Positions 7,919 through 17,760 are shown, numbered from the stretch's first letter. The stretch: 64,000 nt of DNA from Erythrobacter fulvus (GCF_028595285.1 NZ_JAQQXQ010000006.1:124001-188000); one strand, 5' to 3'. The notes: generated from the sequence alone by a model not told the origin. A program made the numbers and translations.

Positions 7919-9427
7919 TCATTCAGCCGCCTCCAGCTGCTCCTCGCCGCGCTGCGCGTTGGCGCCCGGCTTGGTGAAGGTCAGGAAACCGTCTGTCAGC
8001 GGATCGTCCTTCATGCGCTTGCGATCGACCACGTATTCCTGATTCAGGCGCCAGGGATAGCTGATCGAGTTGCGCGGCATGATGTGCTTGCCGCGCTGGA
8101 TATAGCCGGACGAGAAATCGAACACGTCGTCCTCGACGATCTTCGCTTCTTCTTCCGGCGTCAGCACCGGGGTGGCGATGGATGCGCCGGTCTTACGCAT
8201 GTGTTCGAGCACGCGGCAGACGTAATCGGAATTGATGTCCGCCCGCAGCGTCCAGCTGGCATTGAGATAACCGAACACCACCGCAAGGTTGGGCAGGTTC
8301 GAGAACATGCAGCCCTTGTAATAAAAGCGTTCGTTGAACGCGACCGGCTCGCCGTCGACGCTGATGGCGATCTTGCCTGCCACCGCCAGTTTCAGGCCCG
8401 TCGCGGTCACCACGATATCGGCAGGCAGGAACTGCCCGTCGGCAAGCCGCACGCCGCCCTTTTCGAACTTGGCGATATGGCCCGTCACGACGCTGGCCTT
8501 GCCGGCCTTCATCGCCTTGAACAGGTCTTCGTCGGGTACCAGACACAGGCGCTGTTCCCACGGATTATAGGGCGGGGTGAAGGTGTCCTTGTCGTAATCC
8601 GGGCCCAGCGCCTTCTCGATCTTCTTGTAGAGCGCGTCCTTCACCTTCTGCGGATTGTCGCGCGCCAGTTTGAAGCTGAAATCCTGCATCTTGATGTTTT
8701 TGAACCGGGTGATCCGGTAGGCGAGGCTTTCTGGCAGGAATTTGCGCAGGGTGTTGGCGATCCAGTCCTTCGCCGGGCGGGTGAACATCCACGTCGGCGT
8801 GCGCTGGAGCATCGTCACGTGCCCGGCATCCTTCGCCATCGACGGCACGATCGTCACCGCCGTCGCGCCGGAGCCGATCACCACCACGTTCTTGCCCGCG
8901 TAATCGAGATCCTCGGGCCAGAATTGCGGGTGGATCACCTGGCCTTCGAATTCGCCGAAATCGAAGCCCGCATCATAGGGCTCGTCGTAATCGTAATAGC
9001 CCGAGCCGAGATAGAGGAAATTCGCGGTGACATGCGTGCGCGATCCGTCCTTCAGCTCCATTTCGACGTGCCAGCGCGCCTCGTCGTGGCGGAAATCGGC
9101 GCTGATGACCTTGTGGCCGAAGCGGATGTGCTGGCGGATGCCGCGTTCATCCACGATCCGGTCGAGATATTCGAGGATCGCAGGCGCGTCGGCGATGCTC
9201 TTTTCATGCCGCCACGGTTCGAAATCGAAGCCCAGCGTATGCATGTCGCTGTCCGAACGGATGCCGGGATAGCGGAACAGATCCCACGTCCCGCCAAGAT
9301 TGTCGCGACGCTCGACGATGGCATAGCTGTGGTGCGGTGCCTTCATCTCCATGTGCGCTGCCATCCCGATGCCGGAAATTCCGGCACCGACGATCAGCAC
9401 GTCGAAATCTGGCGGTGTGGCAAGCAT
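7919..9427 (-). CDS. Flavin-containing monooxygenase, Baeyer-Villiger type
   Basis: A 502-residue flavoprotein predicted to oxidise ketones to esters or lactones with NADPH and O2. It has the FAD-binding GAGISG motif (14-19), the NADP-binding GSGATA motif (185-190), and the type I Baeyer-Villiger fingerprint F-x-G-x-x-x-H-x-x-x-W-P at residues 160-171. A longer frame to 9508 exists, but ATG 9427 gives a proper N-terminus just before the FAD motif and has a purine-rich site upstream. The adjacent TonB receptors and beta-oxidation genes suggest a role in catabolism of a cyclic or terpenoid compound; this is inference. Confidence 0.88.
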   Translation of the reverse strand: MLATPPDFDVLIVGAGISGIGMAAHMEMKAPHHSYAIVERRDNLGGTWDLFRYPGIRSDSDMHTLGFDFEPWRHEKSIADAPAILEYLDRIVDERGIRQHIRFGHKVISADFRHDEARWHVEMELKDGSRTHVTANFLYLGSGYYDYDEPYDAGFDFGEFEGQVIHPQFWPEDLDYAGKNVVVIGSGATAVTIVPSMAKDAGHVTMLQRTPTWMFTRPAKDWIANTLRKFLPESLAYRITRFKNIKMQDFSFKLARDNPQKVKDALYKKIEKALGPDYDKDTFTPPYNPWEQRLCLVPDEDLFKAMKAGKASVVTGHIAKFEKGGVRLADGQFLPADIVVTATGLKLAVAGKIAISVDGEPVAFNERFYYKGCMFSNLPNLAVVFGYLNASWTLRADINSDYVCRVLEHMRKTGASIATPVLTPEEEAKIVEDDVFDFSSGYIQRGKHIMPRNSISYPWRLNQEYVVDRKRMKDDPLTDGFLTFTKPGANAQRGEEQLEAAE

Positions 9428-9556
9428 GACGGGCCCTCTCTCTCCCTTGTTGACGGGGATGTAACCACACGTGCCGAGCAAAAGCGAGTCTTGAATGGCA
9501 ATCTGCAACTGACTTTTGGGTGACGCGGGCGCGGTGAGCGGTTAGGTGCCGCGGCT

Positions 9557-11572
9557 ATGAGAAAGACGTTGCGCCTGTCCGTTCCGCTGTGTGTCCTTGC
9601 CCTTGCTGCGCCGCTGATGGCGCAGGACGAGGAGGTGCCGCAGGACGAAATCATCGTCACCGGTCGCGGGCTCGATCCCGCGCTGTCGAGCGGAATCTAT
9701 GCCACCACCACGGTGGAACGCGAACAGATCGTCGCCGCGCCTTCGGGCCGGATCGAGGATGTTCTGAGGGGCGTTGCGGGCTTCCAACAATTCCGCCGTT
9801 CAGACAGCCGTTCGTCGAACCCTAGCGCGCAAGGGGTGACGCTGCGGGCGCTGGGCGGCAATGCCACCAGCCGCGCGCTGGTGCTGCTCGACGGGGTGCC
9901 GCTGGCCGATCCTTTCTTCGGTTATATCCCGCTATCCGCAATTGCGCCCGAAACGCTTGGCCAGATCCGGGTCACGCGCGGCGGCGGCTCCGGGCCGTTC
10001 GGGGCAGGGGCGCTCGCCGGGACGATCGAGCTGGAAAGCGCCAATCCCTCCGCCAGCGGGCCGTTCCTCGGCAATGCCGCGATCAATTCGCGCGCCGAGA
10101 CCGAGGCGAGCGGGGTGCTGACCCAGCGCCTCGGGCGCGGATTCGCGGTTGCCAGCGGACGCTGGGACCGGGGGCAGGGGTTCTACACCACGCCGCAGGA
10201 CCAGCGCGTGCCCGCCACCGCCCGCGCGGCGTTCGACAGCTGGAATGCCGCCTTGCGCGGTGTCGCTCCGTTGACGGACGAGGTTGAGGTGCAGGCCCGC
10301 GTGGCCGCTTTTCGCGATACCCGCACTTTGCGTTTCGAGGGTGCGGATTCGCTGAGCGAGGGGCAGGAAGCCTCCTTGCGCATCGTCGGGCGCGGGGCGT
10401 GGCAATTCGATGCGCTGGCCTATGTCCAGGCGCGCGATTTCGCCAACATCGTCATCAGTTCTACCCGCTTCACCCCCGTGCTTGACCAGCGGCGCACGCC
10501 GTCGACCGGCATCGGCGGGAAGTTCGAGCTGCGCCCGCCGATTGCCGAGGGGCACGATATCCGCATCGGCGCCGATTACCGACGCGCCGACGGCGAATTG
10601 CAGGAAGACGCGATCAGCGCCTTTTCCGGCAATATCACCGAACGCCGCCGCGCGGGCGGGGCGACCGCCAATCTCGGCATCTTCGTGGAGGACGACTGGC
10701 AGATCGGCCCGGTGATCATCAACGGCGGCCTGCGGGCCGACCGCACCAGCATCACCGGCGGGTTCTATCGCGCGGTCACGCCAGCAGGTGCGCTGGTCAG
10801 CGAGCTCATCGCACCCGACCGCAGCGACTGGGCGCTGAGCTGGCGCGCGGGTGCGTCCTTCTATGCCACGCGGCGGCTCGATCTGCGGGCAGCGGCCTAT
10901 ACCGGGCTGCGCCTGCCGACCCTCAATGAACTCTACCGTCCCTTCGTGGTGTTCCCGGTGGTGACCGAGGCCAATGCGGCGCTGGAAAACGAACGGCTCG
11001 AAGGCTTCGAGATCGGGCTCGACTGGCAGCCGGTCAATGCGCTGGTGCTGTCGCTCACCGCCTTCGACAACAAGGTGGAAAACGCCATCGCCAATGTCAC
11101 CATCGCCCCCAACCTGCGCCAGCGGCAGAACCTGCCCGCGATCGAGGCGCAGGGGATCGAGGCAGGGTTGGCCGCCAAGCTGGGCACTGTCAGTCTCGAC
11201 GGCGCGCTGGCCTGGACCGATGCGACGGTGCGCGGCGAGGGCACCTCGCTGGCGCTGGACGGCAACAGGCCGCCGCAAACACCGGAATTTTCCGCGACAC
11301 TCACCCTCGGCTGGCAGCCGGCCGCGGGCTGGCGGGTCGCGGGCACCCTGCGGCACGTGTCGACACAGTTCGAGGATGATCTGGAAACCGACCGCCTTGC
11401 CCCTGCGACAACGCTCGACGCCTTCCTTGCCGCGCCTTTGGCGGGCAAGCTGTCGCTCGTGCTGCGGGGCGAAAACCTGACCGGCGAGGAGATCGTCACC
11501 CGCAATCAGGGCGGGTCAATCGATCTCGGCGTGCCGCGCACTTTCTGGCTGGGACTGCGCTACGGTTTCTGA
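9557..11572 (+). CDS. TonB-dependent outer-membrane receptor
   Basis: A 671-residue protein with a signal peptide (about 1-22, ending LMA-QD), a TonB-box-like DEIIVTG (about 31-37), an N-terminal plug (about 45-165, with LRALGGNATSRALVLLDGVP) and a C-terminal 22-strand barrel ending in a terminal aromatic residue (GLRYGF). Length is in the BtuB/siderophore-like range. The ligand is not evident. It is divergent from the monooxygenase and lies 215 bp ahead of a second receptor. Confidence 0.9.
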   Translation: MRKTLRLSVPLCVLALAAPLMAQDEEVPQDEIIVTGRGLDPALSSGIYATTTVEREQIVAAPSGRIEDVLRGVAGFQQFRRSDSRSSNPSAQGVTLRALGGNATSRALVLLDGVPLADPFFGYIPLSAIAPETLGQIRVTRGGGSGPFGAGALAGTIELESANPSASGPFLGNAAINSRAETEASGVLTQRLGRGFAVASGRWDRGQGFYTTPQDQRVPATARAAFDSWNAALRGVAPLTDEVEVQARVAAFRDTRTLRFEGADSLSEGQEASLRIVGRGAWQFDALAYVQARDFANIVISSTRFTPVLDQRRTPSTGIGGKFELRPPIAEGHDIRIGADYRRADGELQEDAISAFSGNITERRRAGGATANLGIFVEDDWQIGPVIINGGLRADRTSITGGFYRAVTPAGALVSELIAPDRSDWALSWRAGASFYATRRLDLRAAAYTGLRLPTLNELYRPFVVFPVVTEANAALENERLEGFEIGLDWQPVNALVLSLTAFDNKVENAIANVTIAPNLRQRQNLPAIEAQGIEAGLAAKLGTVSLDGALAWTDATVRGEGTSLALDGNRPPQTPEFSATLTLGWQPAAGWRVAGTLRHVSTQFEDDLETDRLAPATTLDAFLAAPLAGKLSLVLRGENLTGEEIVTRNQGGSIDLGVPRTFWLGLRYGF

Positions 11573-11638
11573 AGACTGGAAGACGTTTTCGGCAAGCACG
11601 TAATAAAGTTACGCGAATACATCATAACGACAGACTGA

Positions 11639-11653
11639 TGCTGCGTTGCAGCA
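11639..11653. promoter_or_regulatory. Inverted repeat upstream of the second TonB receptor
   Basis: TGCTGC-GTT-GCAGCA is a perfect 6-3-6 inverted repeat, 135-149 bp upstream of the receptor start at 11788. A dimeric regulator site or a short RNA hairpin are both possible. No strong -10/-35 pair is evident in the 215-bp intergenic space. Confidence 0.4.
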
Positions 11654-11787
11654 CAATATGTTGCATTTATGCTACTGTCCGGCAGAACTTGCCTGTGACT
11701 CTTGTTAGGGCGCGCGACCCTGATAGGTTTCAATTCGCAAACCCGAGATCGGCGCCAAGCCGGCAGGATTGTGGAGAGAGGGATAAT

Positions 11788-14340
11788 ATGACACGCAAGT
11801 TCGCAGCCTTCGCTGGCGGCCTGATGGCCTGCAGCGCGCTTACCACCCCCGCCTTTGCCCAGGACACCGAGAGCGAAGCTCCCGCGGTACGGGACGACAA
11901 CGTCATCATCGTGACGGCGACCCGCCGTGCGCAGGACGTGCAGGACATTCCGCTGGCGGTGACCGCCATCGCGCCGCAGCAGCTTGAAGCGCAGCGCGTC
12001 GTCAACATCCAGCAGATCTCGGCACTGGCACCCAGCTTCACCGCCAGCCAGGCCCAGCTCGCATCGGGTTCGGTCGTGCTGCGCGTGCGCGGCATCGGCA
12101 CCACTTCCAACAACATCGGCTTCGAAAGCGCCGTCGGCATCTTCATCGACGGTGCCTACCAGTCGCGCCCCGGCGTGGCGCTGAGTGAATTCGTCGATGT
12201 CGAGCGGGTCGAAGTGCTGCGCGGTCCGCAGGGCACGCTGTTCGGCCGTAACACCTCGGCGGGTGCGCTCAACATCACCAACGTCCGTCCGGACGTGACC
12301 GAATTCGGCGGCTTCGTGAACGCGGAATACGGCAATTTCGACGAAATCAGCCTGCAGGGTGCGGTTAACGTGCCGCTGGTACAGGACACGCTGGCGATGC
12401 GCGTCACCGGTGCCTATCGCAAGCGCGACGGCTTCCTCGACGTGGTTGACCGTAACGGCACCAATATCGGCGACACAAACGACGTGGACCAGTGGCTGGT
12501 CCGTGGCCAGCTGGGCTGGGATACCGATTCCGGCATGCGTGGTCGCATCATCGTCGACTATTCGAAGAGCAATTCGAGCTGCTGCGGCGCGATCGAGCTG
12601 TACCAGTCGCCGCTGGTGACGGCGGGCGCCTATGCTGCGGTCGGGCTCGGTCTCAATGGCGGCAACGGCCAGCCTTCGGTCGCGACCTCGGCGTTCGACC
12701 AAGCCGGCTTCGAGCGCGCGATGGACAACCGCACCGTCTCGCTCAACTTCGCTCCGCGCGCCGATGTCGACAACTACGGCGTGACCGGCGAGCTCGAATT
12801 CCCGATCTCGGACAGCGCCGACCTGATCTTCATCGGTTCGTGGCGCAAGTATGAAAGCTTCGAAGCCTACGACTCCGATTTCACCGGGCTCGATATCTTC
12901 AACGTCGATGCGCTCAACCTCGACCTTGAAACCTGGACTGCCGAATTGCGGCTGCAGGGCGAAGGAATGGACGGCAAGCTGAACTACATGTTCGGCGGCT
13001 TCTACTCCGACGAAAGCATCGACCAGTCGGTGAGCTTCGCGCTTGGCCAGGATTATGGCGAAAACGTCGGCGCGCTGCTGTTCGTACCCACTGGCGGTGC
13101 ACTGGGCGCCAATCCGCTGACGCTGTTCACCGGGGTCGATCCGGCGGGCACCACCAATACCAACCGCTTCCAGCAGAGCGCCAAGAGCTACGCGATCTTC
13201 ACCCATAACAGCTTCGAGCTCACCGACGGGCTCGAACTGACGCTGGGCGCACGTTATTCGTGGGAAGATAAATCGGGCGGCTTCACCCAGACTGCGGTGA
13301 ACAACCAGATCTGTCCGGCCACGCTCGGCGCGCTCGGGGCGATCCCGGCGGCGCTGGCACCCTCCTTCATCGGGTTGGGTTGCTTCGGCTTCACCGCGCC
13401 TGCGGATCTGCCGCAGTCGGCCGTCCTGCCGCTGGTGCGAACCTTCCAGTCGAACTTCGACGACGAGGAACTGATCTACACCGTCAAGCTGGGTTATGAA
13501 TTCAGCCCGGCGGTCAATGCCTATGCCAGCTTCACCCATGGCTACAAGGCGGGCGGTATCAACCTCGATACCACCGCCGCGGTGGCGGGTGCCGACCCGA
13601 CCTTCCTTTCGGAAGAGGTCGATGCCTATGAAGTGGGCCTCAAGGCGCGGCTGATCGACGATGCGGTGACGCTGAACATCGCGGCGTTCTATGAAGAGTT
13701 CACCAACTTCCAGGTGCTCGAATTCACCGGAACCGCGTTCCAGACCTTCAACGTCCCCGTCGCGGAAACGCAGGGCGTGGAAATCGAAGGCCTGATCCGT
13801 CCGAACAACGAGCTGACTATCAACTTCGGGGCGACCATCCTCGAAGCCAGCTATCCCGATGATTGTGCGGGCACGCAGACCGCTCCGCAGGTGGTCTCGT
13901 TGTGCGGCAATGATCTCACCAACGCGCCGCAGGTTGTCGCTTTGCTGGGCGCGCTTTGGGAAAAGCCGATCAACGATTCGACCGAATTCTTCGTCTCGGG
14001 CCAGGTCCGGATGGAGAGCGACCAGCGTACCTCGACCCAGGCCATCGTGCCGCCGAGCGCCGCACAGATCGCTGCGGTCGGCGTTGATGCTGCGGTTGCT
14101 GCGCAGCCGCTGATCATCGCGGACATTCAGGACGGCAAGGCCTTCGTGAACCTGCGTGCCGGCCTGCGCTTCGCCGACGGCAAATATTCGCTCGAAGGCT
14201 GGGTCAACAACCTGACCGACGAAGTGGTGCGCGGGGTGACCTTCAACACCACGCTGCGCGGTTCGGGTGCGGCCAACTCGCGTTCGGCCTTCACCCTGCC
14301 GCCGCGCCAGTACGGCGTGACCCTGCGCGCCAAGTTCTAA
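11788..14340 (+). CDS. TonB-dependent outer-membrane receptor (large, sphingomonad type)
   Basis: An 850-residue receptor with a signal peptide (MTRKFAAFAGGLMACSALTT... cleaved near AFA-QD), a TonB-box-like IIVTATRR, the QDIPLAVT segment common in the large sphingomonad receptor family, a plug domain to about residue 165 (GTLFGRNTSAGALNI near its end) and a barrel ending LRAKF. ATG 11788 has GGAGAGAG upstream and gives the signal peptide; the longer frame from 11638 does not. These receptors often import plant- or polymer-derived compounds. A strong terminator follows immediately. Confidence 0.92.
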   Translation: MTRKFAAFAGGLMACSALTTPAFAQDTESEAPAVRDDNVIIVTATRRAQDVQDIPLAVTAIAPQQLEAQRVVNIQQISALAPSFTASQAQLASGSVVLRVRGIGTTSNNIGFESAVGIFIDGAYQSRPGVALSEFVDVERVEVLRGPQGTLFGRNTSAGALNITNVRPDVTEFGGFVNAEYGNFDEISLQGAVNVPLVQDTLAMRVTGAYRKRDGFLDVVDRNGTNIGDTNDVDQWLVRGQLGWDTDSGMRGRIIVDYSKSNSSCCGAIELYQSPLVTAGAYAAVGLGLNGGNGQPSVATSAFDQAGFERAMDNRTVSLNFAPRADVDNYGVTGELEFPISDSADLIFIGSWRKYESFEAYDSDFTGLDIFNVDALNLDLETWTAELRLQGEGMDGKLNYMFGGFYSDESIDQSVSFALGQDYGENVGALLFVPTGGALGANPLTLFTGVDPAGTTNTNRFQQSAKSYAIFTHNSFELTDGLELTLGARYSWEDKSGGFTQTAVNNQICPATLGALGAIPAALAPSFIGLGCFGFTAPADLPQSAVLPLVRTFQSNFDDEELIYTVKLGYEFSPAVNAYASFTHGYKAGGINLDTTAAVAGADPTFLSEEVDAYEVGLKARLIDDAVTLNIAAFYEEFTNFQVLEFTGTAFQTFNVPVAETQGVEIEGLIRPNNELTINFGATILEASYPDDCAGTQTAPQVVSLCGNDLTNAPQVVALLGALWEKPINDSTEFFVSGQVRMESDQRTSTQAIVPPSAAQIAAVGVDAAVAAQPLIIADIQDGKAFVNLRAGLRFADGKYSLEGWVNNLTDEVVRGVTFNTTLRGSGAANSRSAFTLPPRQYGVTLRAKF

Positions 14341-14364
14341 GCGCGAAGGGCTCCGGCCAAAGAA

Positions 14365-14397
14365 AAAGGGCGGCTCGAAAGAGCCGCCCTTTTTTTG
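14365..14397. terminator. Strong bidirectional intrinsic terminator
   Basis: AAAGGGCGGCTC (14365-14376) pairs perfectly with GAGCCGCCCTTT (14381-14392) across a GAAA loop, followed by a T-run. The A-run on the other side gives a U-run for left-reading transcripts. It serves both the receptor (+) and the acyl-CoA dehydrogenase operon (-), which converge here. Confidence 0.92.
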
Positions 14398-14433
14398 TAT
14401 TGCGTGCCTGCCGCGGCAGACACGCAAACGAAC

Positions 14434-15597
14434 TTACATACCTCTCGCGATCACCATCTTCATGACCTCGTTCGAGCCGCCGAAGATGCGGGTGATGCGG
14501 CTGTCCCGGTACATGCGGGCGATCGGGTAGTCGTTGATGAACCCGGCCCCGCCGTGGAACTGCAGGCACTTGTCGACGACTTCACCCTGAAGCTCGGTCA
14601 CCCAGTATTTCGCCATGCAGGCAGTGGCGACGTCGAGCTCGCCCTTCAGGTGGCGGGCGATGCAGTCATTGACGAAGATCCGCGCCGCGGTGCTGCGGGC
14701 CTTCAGGTCGGCCATCACGAACTGGGTGTTCTGGAAATCCCAGATCGTCTGGCCGAAGGCCTTGCGGTTCTTGACGTAGTCCATCGTCGTTTCGAGCGCC
14801 TTCTCGATCCCGTTGATCGCGCCCACGGCGATGATCAGGCGTTCCTGCGGCAGCTCGCCCATGAGCTGGTAGAAACCGCGACCTTCGACCCCGCCAAGCA
14901 CGTTTTCAGCCGGCACGAAGACATTGTCGAAGAACAGCTCCGATGTGTCCGCCGCGTCGAGCCCGATCTTGTCGAGCTTGCGCCCGCGCTGGAAGCCTTC
15001 GGCCCCTTCGGTCTCGAGCAGCATCAGCGAAATGCCCTTTGCCCGCTCGTTCGGATCGGTCTTGGCGACGACGATGATGAAGTCGGCGATCTGGCCGCTC
15101 GAGATATAGGTCTTCGAGCCGCTGATGCGGTAGCCGTTGCCGTCCTTCACAGCGGTCGTGGTGATCGACTGCAAGTCGGAGCCGACGCCCGGCTCGGTCA
15201 TGGCGATCGCGCTGACGAGATCGCCCGAGACGAGGCGCGGCAGGTATTTCTGCTTCTGCTCCTCGGTCCCGTGGCGCACGAGGTAGGGCAGGATCACGGT
15301 GTTGTGGAGCGAGGCGGCAAAGCCGTCCACGCCGTGCTTCGACTGCTGGTCGATTACCACCAGATCATGCCGGAAATCGCCGCCGTGGCCGCCATATTCG
15401 CTCGGCACCGAGACGCCGAGCAGGCCAGCTTCGCCCGCCTCGCGCCAGAATTCGCGTTCGACCTGGCCGTCTTCGCGCCATTTCTCGACGCGCTTCTGGG
15501 GGGCGTGCTGCTGGTAGAACTTGCCGACTGCGTCGGCGAAAATGGCGATTTCCTCGTCTTCCATGAAGGCGGGCTGAGGCACGTTGAGAACCGACAT
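14434..15597 (-). CDS. Acyl-CoA dehydrogenase
   Basis: A 387-residue flavoenzyme of the ACAD family: an N-terminal helical domain, a middle beta domain with AMTEPGVGSDLQSI (about 145-158) and a C-terminal domain ending with FHGGAGFINDYPIARMYRD and RITRIFGGSNEVMK. It catalyses alpha,beta-dehydrogenation of an acyl-CoA, passing electrons to ETF. ATG 15597 lies four bases after the stop of the enoyl-CoA hydratase, so the two are one operon (hydratase first). Substrate chain length cannot be told from the sequence. Confidence 0.93.
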   Translation of the reverse strand: MSVLNVPQPAFMEDEEIAIFADAVGKFYQQHAPQKRVEKWREDGQVEREFWREAGEAGLLGVSVPSEYGGHGGDFRHDLVVIDQQSKHGVDGFAASLHNTVILPYLVRHGTEEQKQKYLPRLVSGDLVSAIAMTEPGVGSDLQSITTTAVKDGNGYRISGSKTYISSGQIADFIIVVAKTDPNERAKGISLMLLETEGAEGFQRGRKLDKIGLDAADTSELFFDNVFVPAENVLGGVEGRGFYQLMGELPQERLIIAVGAINGIEKALETTMDYVKNRKAFGQTIWDFQNTQFVMADLKARSTAARIFVNDCIARHLKGELDVATACMAKYWVTELQGEVVDKCLQFHGGAGFINDYPIARMYRDSRITRIFGGSNEVMKMVIARGM

Positions 15598-15601
15598 TGT
15601 C

Positions 15602-16375
15602 TTACTTCCCCGTCCAGTTGGGCTTGCGCTTTTCGGCAAAGGCGGCCGCGCCTTCGCGGGCGTCGTGGCTGACGAACACCGGGCCGATCAGCTTGCCCTG
15701 GTTCGCGTAGCGATCGGCCATCGGCCAGCCGCGCGATTCCTTCATCACCTGCTTCGACACGCGCACCGCGAGCGGACCATTGGCGGCAATCCGCGCGGCC
15801 AGTGCCTTGGCACCCTCCAGCGCAGAACCTTCGGTCACTTCATTGATCAGGCCGAGCTGGTAGGCACGCTCCGCACCGATGAAATCGCCGGTCAGCGCCA
15901 GCTCCATCGCGATCCGCTCGGGAATCTGGTCGGGCAGCATCATCACGCCGCCTGCTGCCGCCACAAGGCCGCGCTTCACTTCGGGAATGCCGAACTTCGC
16001 GCCCGCGTGGGCAACCACCAGATCGCAGGCGATCATCAGTTCGAGCCCGCCGGCCAGCGCATAGCCCTCGACCGCGGCGATCAGCGGCTTCTTGGGCGGA
16101 GCCTGCACGACGCCGCCGAAGCCGCGACCTTCCACGCTCGGGGATTCGCCGCGCAGGAAGCCCTTGAGGTCCATGCCTGAACAGAACGTCCCGCCTGCGC
16201 CGGTCAGGATGCCGACCCGCAGATCGTCTTCGGCGTCGAGCCGGTCCATCGCTGCCGCAATCCCCTCGGCCGCGGCCTTGGTCATGGCGTTTTTCGCTTC
16301 GGGGCGGTTGATGGTGACGATGAGGACGCCGTCCTCGACTTCGGTCAAAACTTCAGGTGCAGCGGTATCGCTCAC
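15602..16375 (-). CDS. Enoyl-CoA hydratase/isomerase family protein
   Basis: A 257-residue crotonase-fold protein with the oxyanion-hole segments TGAGGTFCSGMDLKGFL (about 60-76) and ALAGGLELMIACDLVVA (about 107-123). It probably hydrates the product of the adjacent acyl-CoA dehydrogenase. A longer frame reaches 16492, but a GTG at 16375 has AGGGAGAG upstream and gives the family N-terminus (VSDTAAPEVL). The divergent thiolase shares the intergenic region with an inverted-repeat operator. Confidence 0.9.
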   Translation of the reverse strand: MSDTAAPEVLTEVEDGVLIVTINRPEAKNAMTKAAAEGIAAAMDRLDAEDDLRVGILTGAGGTFCSGMDLKGFLRGESPSVEGRGFGGVVQAPPKKPLIAAVEGYALAGGLELMIACDLVVAHAGAKFGIPEVKRGLVAAAGGVMMLPDQIPERIAMELALTGDFIGAERAYQLGLINEVTEGSALEGAKALAARIAANGPLAVRVSKQVMKESRGWPMADRYANQGKLIGPVFVSHDAREGAAAFAEKRKPNWTGK

Positions 16376-16399
16376 GGTTCTCTCCCTATCGAAAATGTG

Positions 16400-16419
16400 A
16401 TTGCGATTTGAAACGCAAT
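16400..16419. promoter_or_regulatory. Candidate operator between divergent beta-oxidation genes
   Basis: ATTGCG-ATTTGAAA-CGCAAT is a perfect 6-8-6 inverted repeat in the 115-bp region between the left-reading hydratase-dehydrogenase operon and the right-reading thiolase genes. The position suits a regulator, for example a TetR-type acyl-CoA sensor, that controls both directions. No regulator gene is adjacent. Confidence 0.55.
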
Positions 16420-16490
16420 TCTTGTGCGAGTGGTGCAGTGGGTTTACGGACGCGTCAACCGCATTTTCGCTACATCGGGAGAGGAACATC

Positions 16491-17759
16491 ATGGCCGAGG
16501 CTTATATTATCGACGCAGTGCGCACTCCGCGCGGGATCGGCAAGCAGGGTAAGGGCGCGCTCGCCGCATGCCATCCGCAGCATCTGGCCGCGACGGTTCT
16601 GAAGGCGATCAAGGATCGCAACCACCTCGACACCGGCACGGTCGATGACGTGATCTGGTCGGTCAGCACGCAGGACGGGATGCAGGCGGGCGACATGGGC
16701 CGCATGGCCGCGCTCGATGCAGGCTATGACATCACCTCGTCCGGCACCACGCTTGATCGCTTCTGCGGCGGCGGCATCACCAGCGTCGCGCTGGCCGCCG
16801 CGCAGGTGATGAGCGGGATGGAAGACTGCGTCGTCGCCGGGGGCACCGAGATGATGAGCCTCACCGCCGCGATGAGCCAGGAGAAGATGCGCGCCGGGAT
16901 CAAGCCGCCGATGATGGGCAGCTATAACGAGCGCCTGCAGGCGGTCCACCCGCAGTCGCACCAGGGCATTTGCGGCGACGCGATTGCGTCCAAGGAAGGC
17001 TTCACCCGTGAGGAGCTGGACGAGGTTGGCTACCGCTCGCAGCAGCGCGCGGCGGAAGCGATTGCCGAAGGGCGCTTTGCCAAGTCGGTGGTGCCGGTGG
17101 TGGCCGATGACGGCTCGGTTATCCTCGACCGCGAGGAATATCCGCGCCCGCAGACCACCCGCGAGGACCTTGCCAAGCTCGAACCGGCCTTCCCCAAGAT
17201 CGCCGACGTGCCGCTCAACGAGGCGGGCACGACCTTCCGCAAGCTGATCAACAAGAAGTATCCCGATTTGGAGATCAAGCATTTCCACCATGCGGGCAAT
17301 TCCTCGGGCGTGGTGGATGGCGCGGCCGCCGTCCTGATCACCAGCAAGGATTATGCGCAAAAGCACGGCCTGCGCCCACGCGCCCGCATCGTTGCCACCG
17401 CCAACATGGGCGATGATCCGACGCTGATGCTCAACGCGCCGGTGCCTGCGGCGAAGAAGGTGCTGGCCAAGGCGGGCCTGACCAAGGACGACATCGACCT
17501 TTACGAGATCAACGAGGCTTTCGCCGTGGTCGCGGCAAAGTTCGTGCGCGATCTCGAGCTCGACTGGGACAAGGTCAACGTCAACGGCGGCTCGATCGCA
17601 TTGGGTCACCCTATCGGTGCCACGGGCTCGATCCTGATCGGCACCATCGTCGACGAACTCGAACGCCGCGGCGGGCGTTACGGCCTTGTCACCATGTGCG
17701 CAGCAGGCGGCATGGCCCCGGCTATCATTGTTGAGCGGGTGGACGATTTCGTTGACTAA
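16491..17759 (+). CDS. Acetyl-CoA C-acyltransferase (thiolase)
   Basis: A 422-residue thiolase with all catalytic landmarks: nucleophilic Cys92 in LDRFCGGGITS, His in GHPIGATGS (about 373) and the second catalytic Cys in MCAAGGM (about 403). It performs the last, CoA-dependent cleavage of beta-oxidation or the reverse condensation. ATG 16491 follows GGAGAGGAACATC. It is divergent from the hydratase-dehydrogenase operon and is followed directly by a second thiolase-like gene. Confidence 0.94.
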   Translation: MAEAYIIDAVRTPRGIGKQGKGALAACHPQHLAATVLKAIKDRNHLDTGTVDDVIWSVSTQDGMQAGDMGRMAALDAGYDITSSGTTLDRFCGGGITSVALAAAQVMSGMEDCVVAGGTEMMSLTAAMSQEKMRAGIKPPMMGSYNERLQAVHPQSHQGICGDAIASKEGFTREELDEVGYRSQQRAAEAIAEGRFAKSVVPVVADDGSVILDREEYPRPQTTREDLAKLEPAFPKIADVPLNEAGTTFRKLINKKYPDLEIKHFHHAGNSSGVVDGAAAVLITSKDYAQKHGLRPRARIVATANMGDDPTLMLNAPVPAAKKVLAKAGLTKDDIDLYEINEAFAVVAAKFVRDLELDWDKVNVNGGSIALGHPIGATGSILIGTIVDELERRGGRYGLVTMCAAGGMAPAIIVERVDDFVD

Positions 17760-17760
17760 G

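Noticed and set aside
7823..9523. Long open frame opposite the monooxygenase
   Set aside because: Antisense shadow; the minus-strand gene has complete FAD, NADP and Baeyer-Villiger motifs.
11560..14427. 955-codon open frame opposite the TonB receptor
   Set aside because: Antisense shadow caused by GC-rich third positions; the receptor on the plus strand has a signal peptide, plug and barrel.
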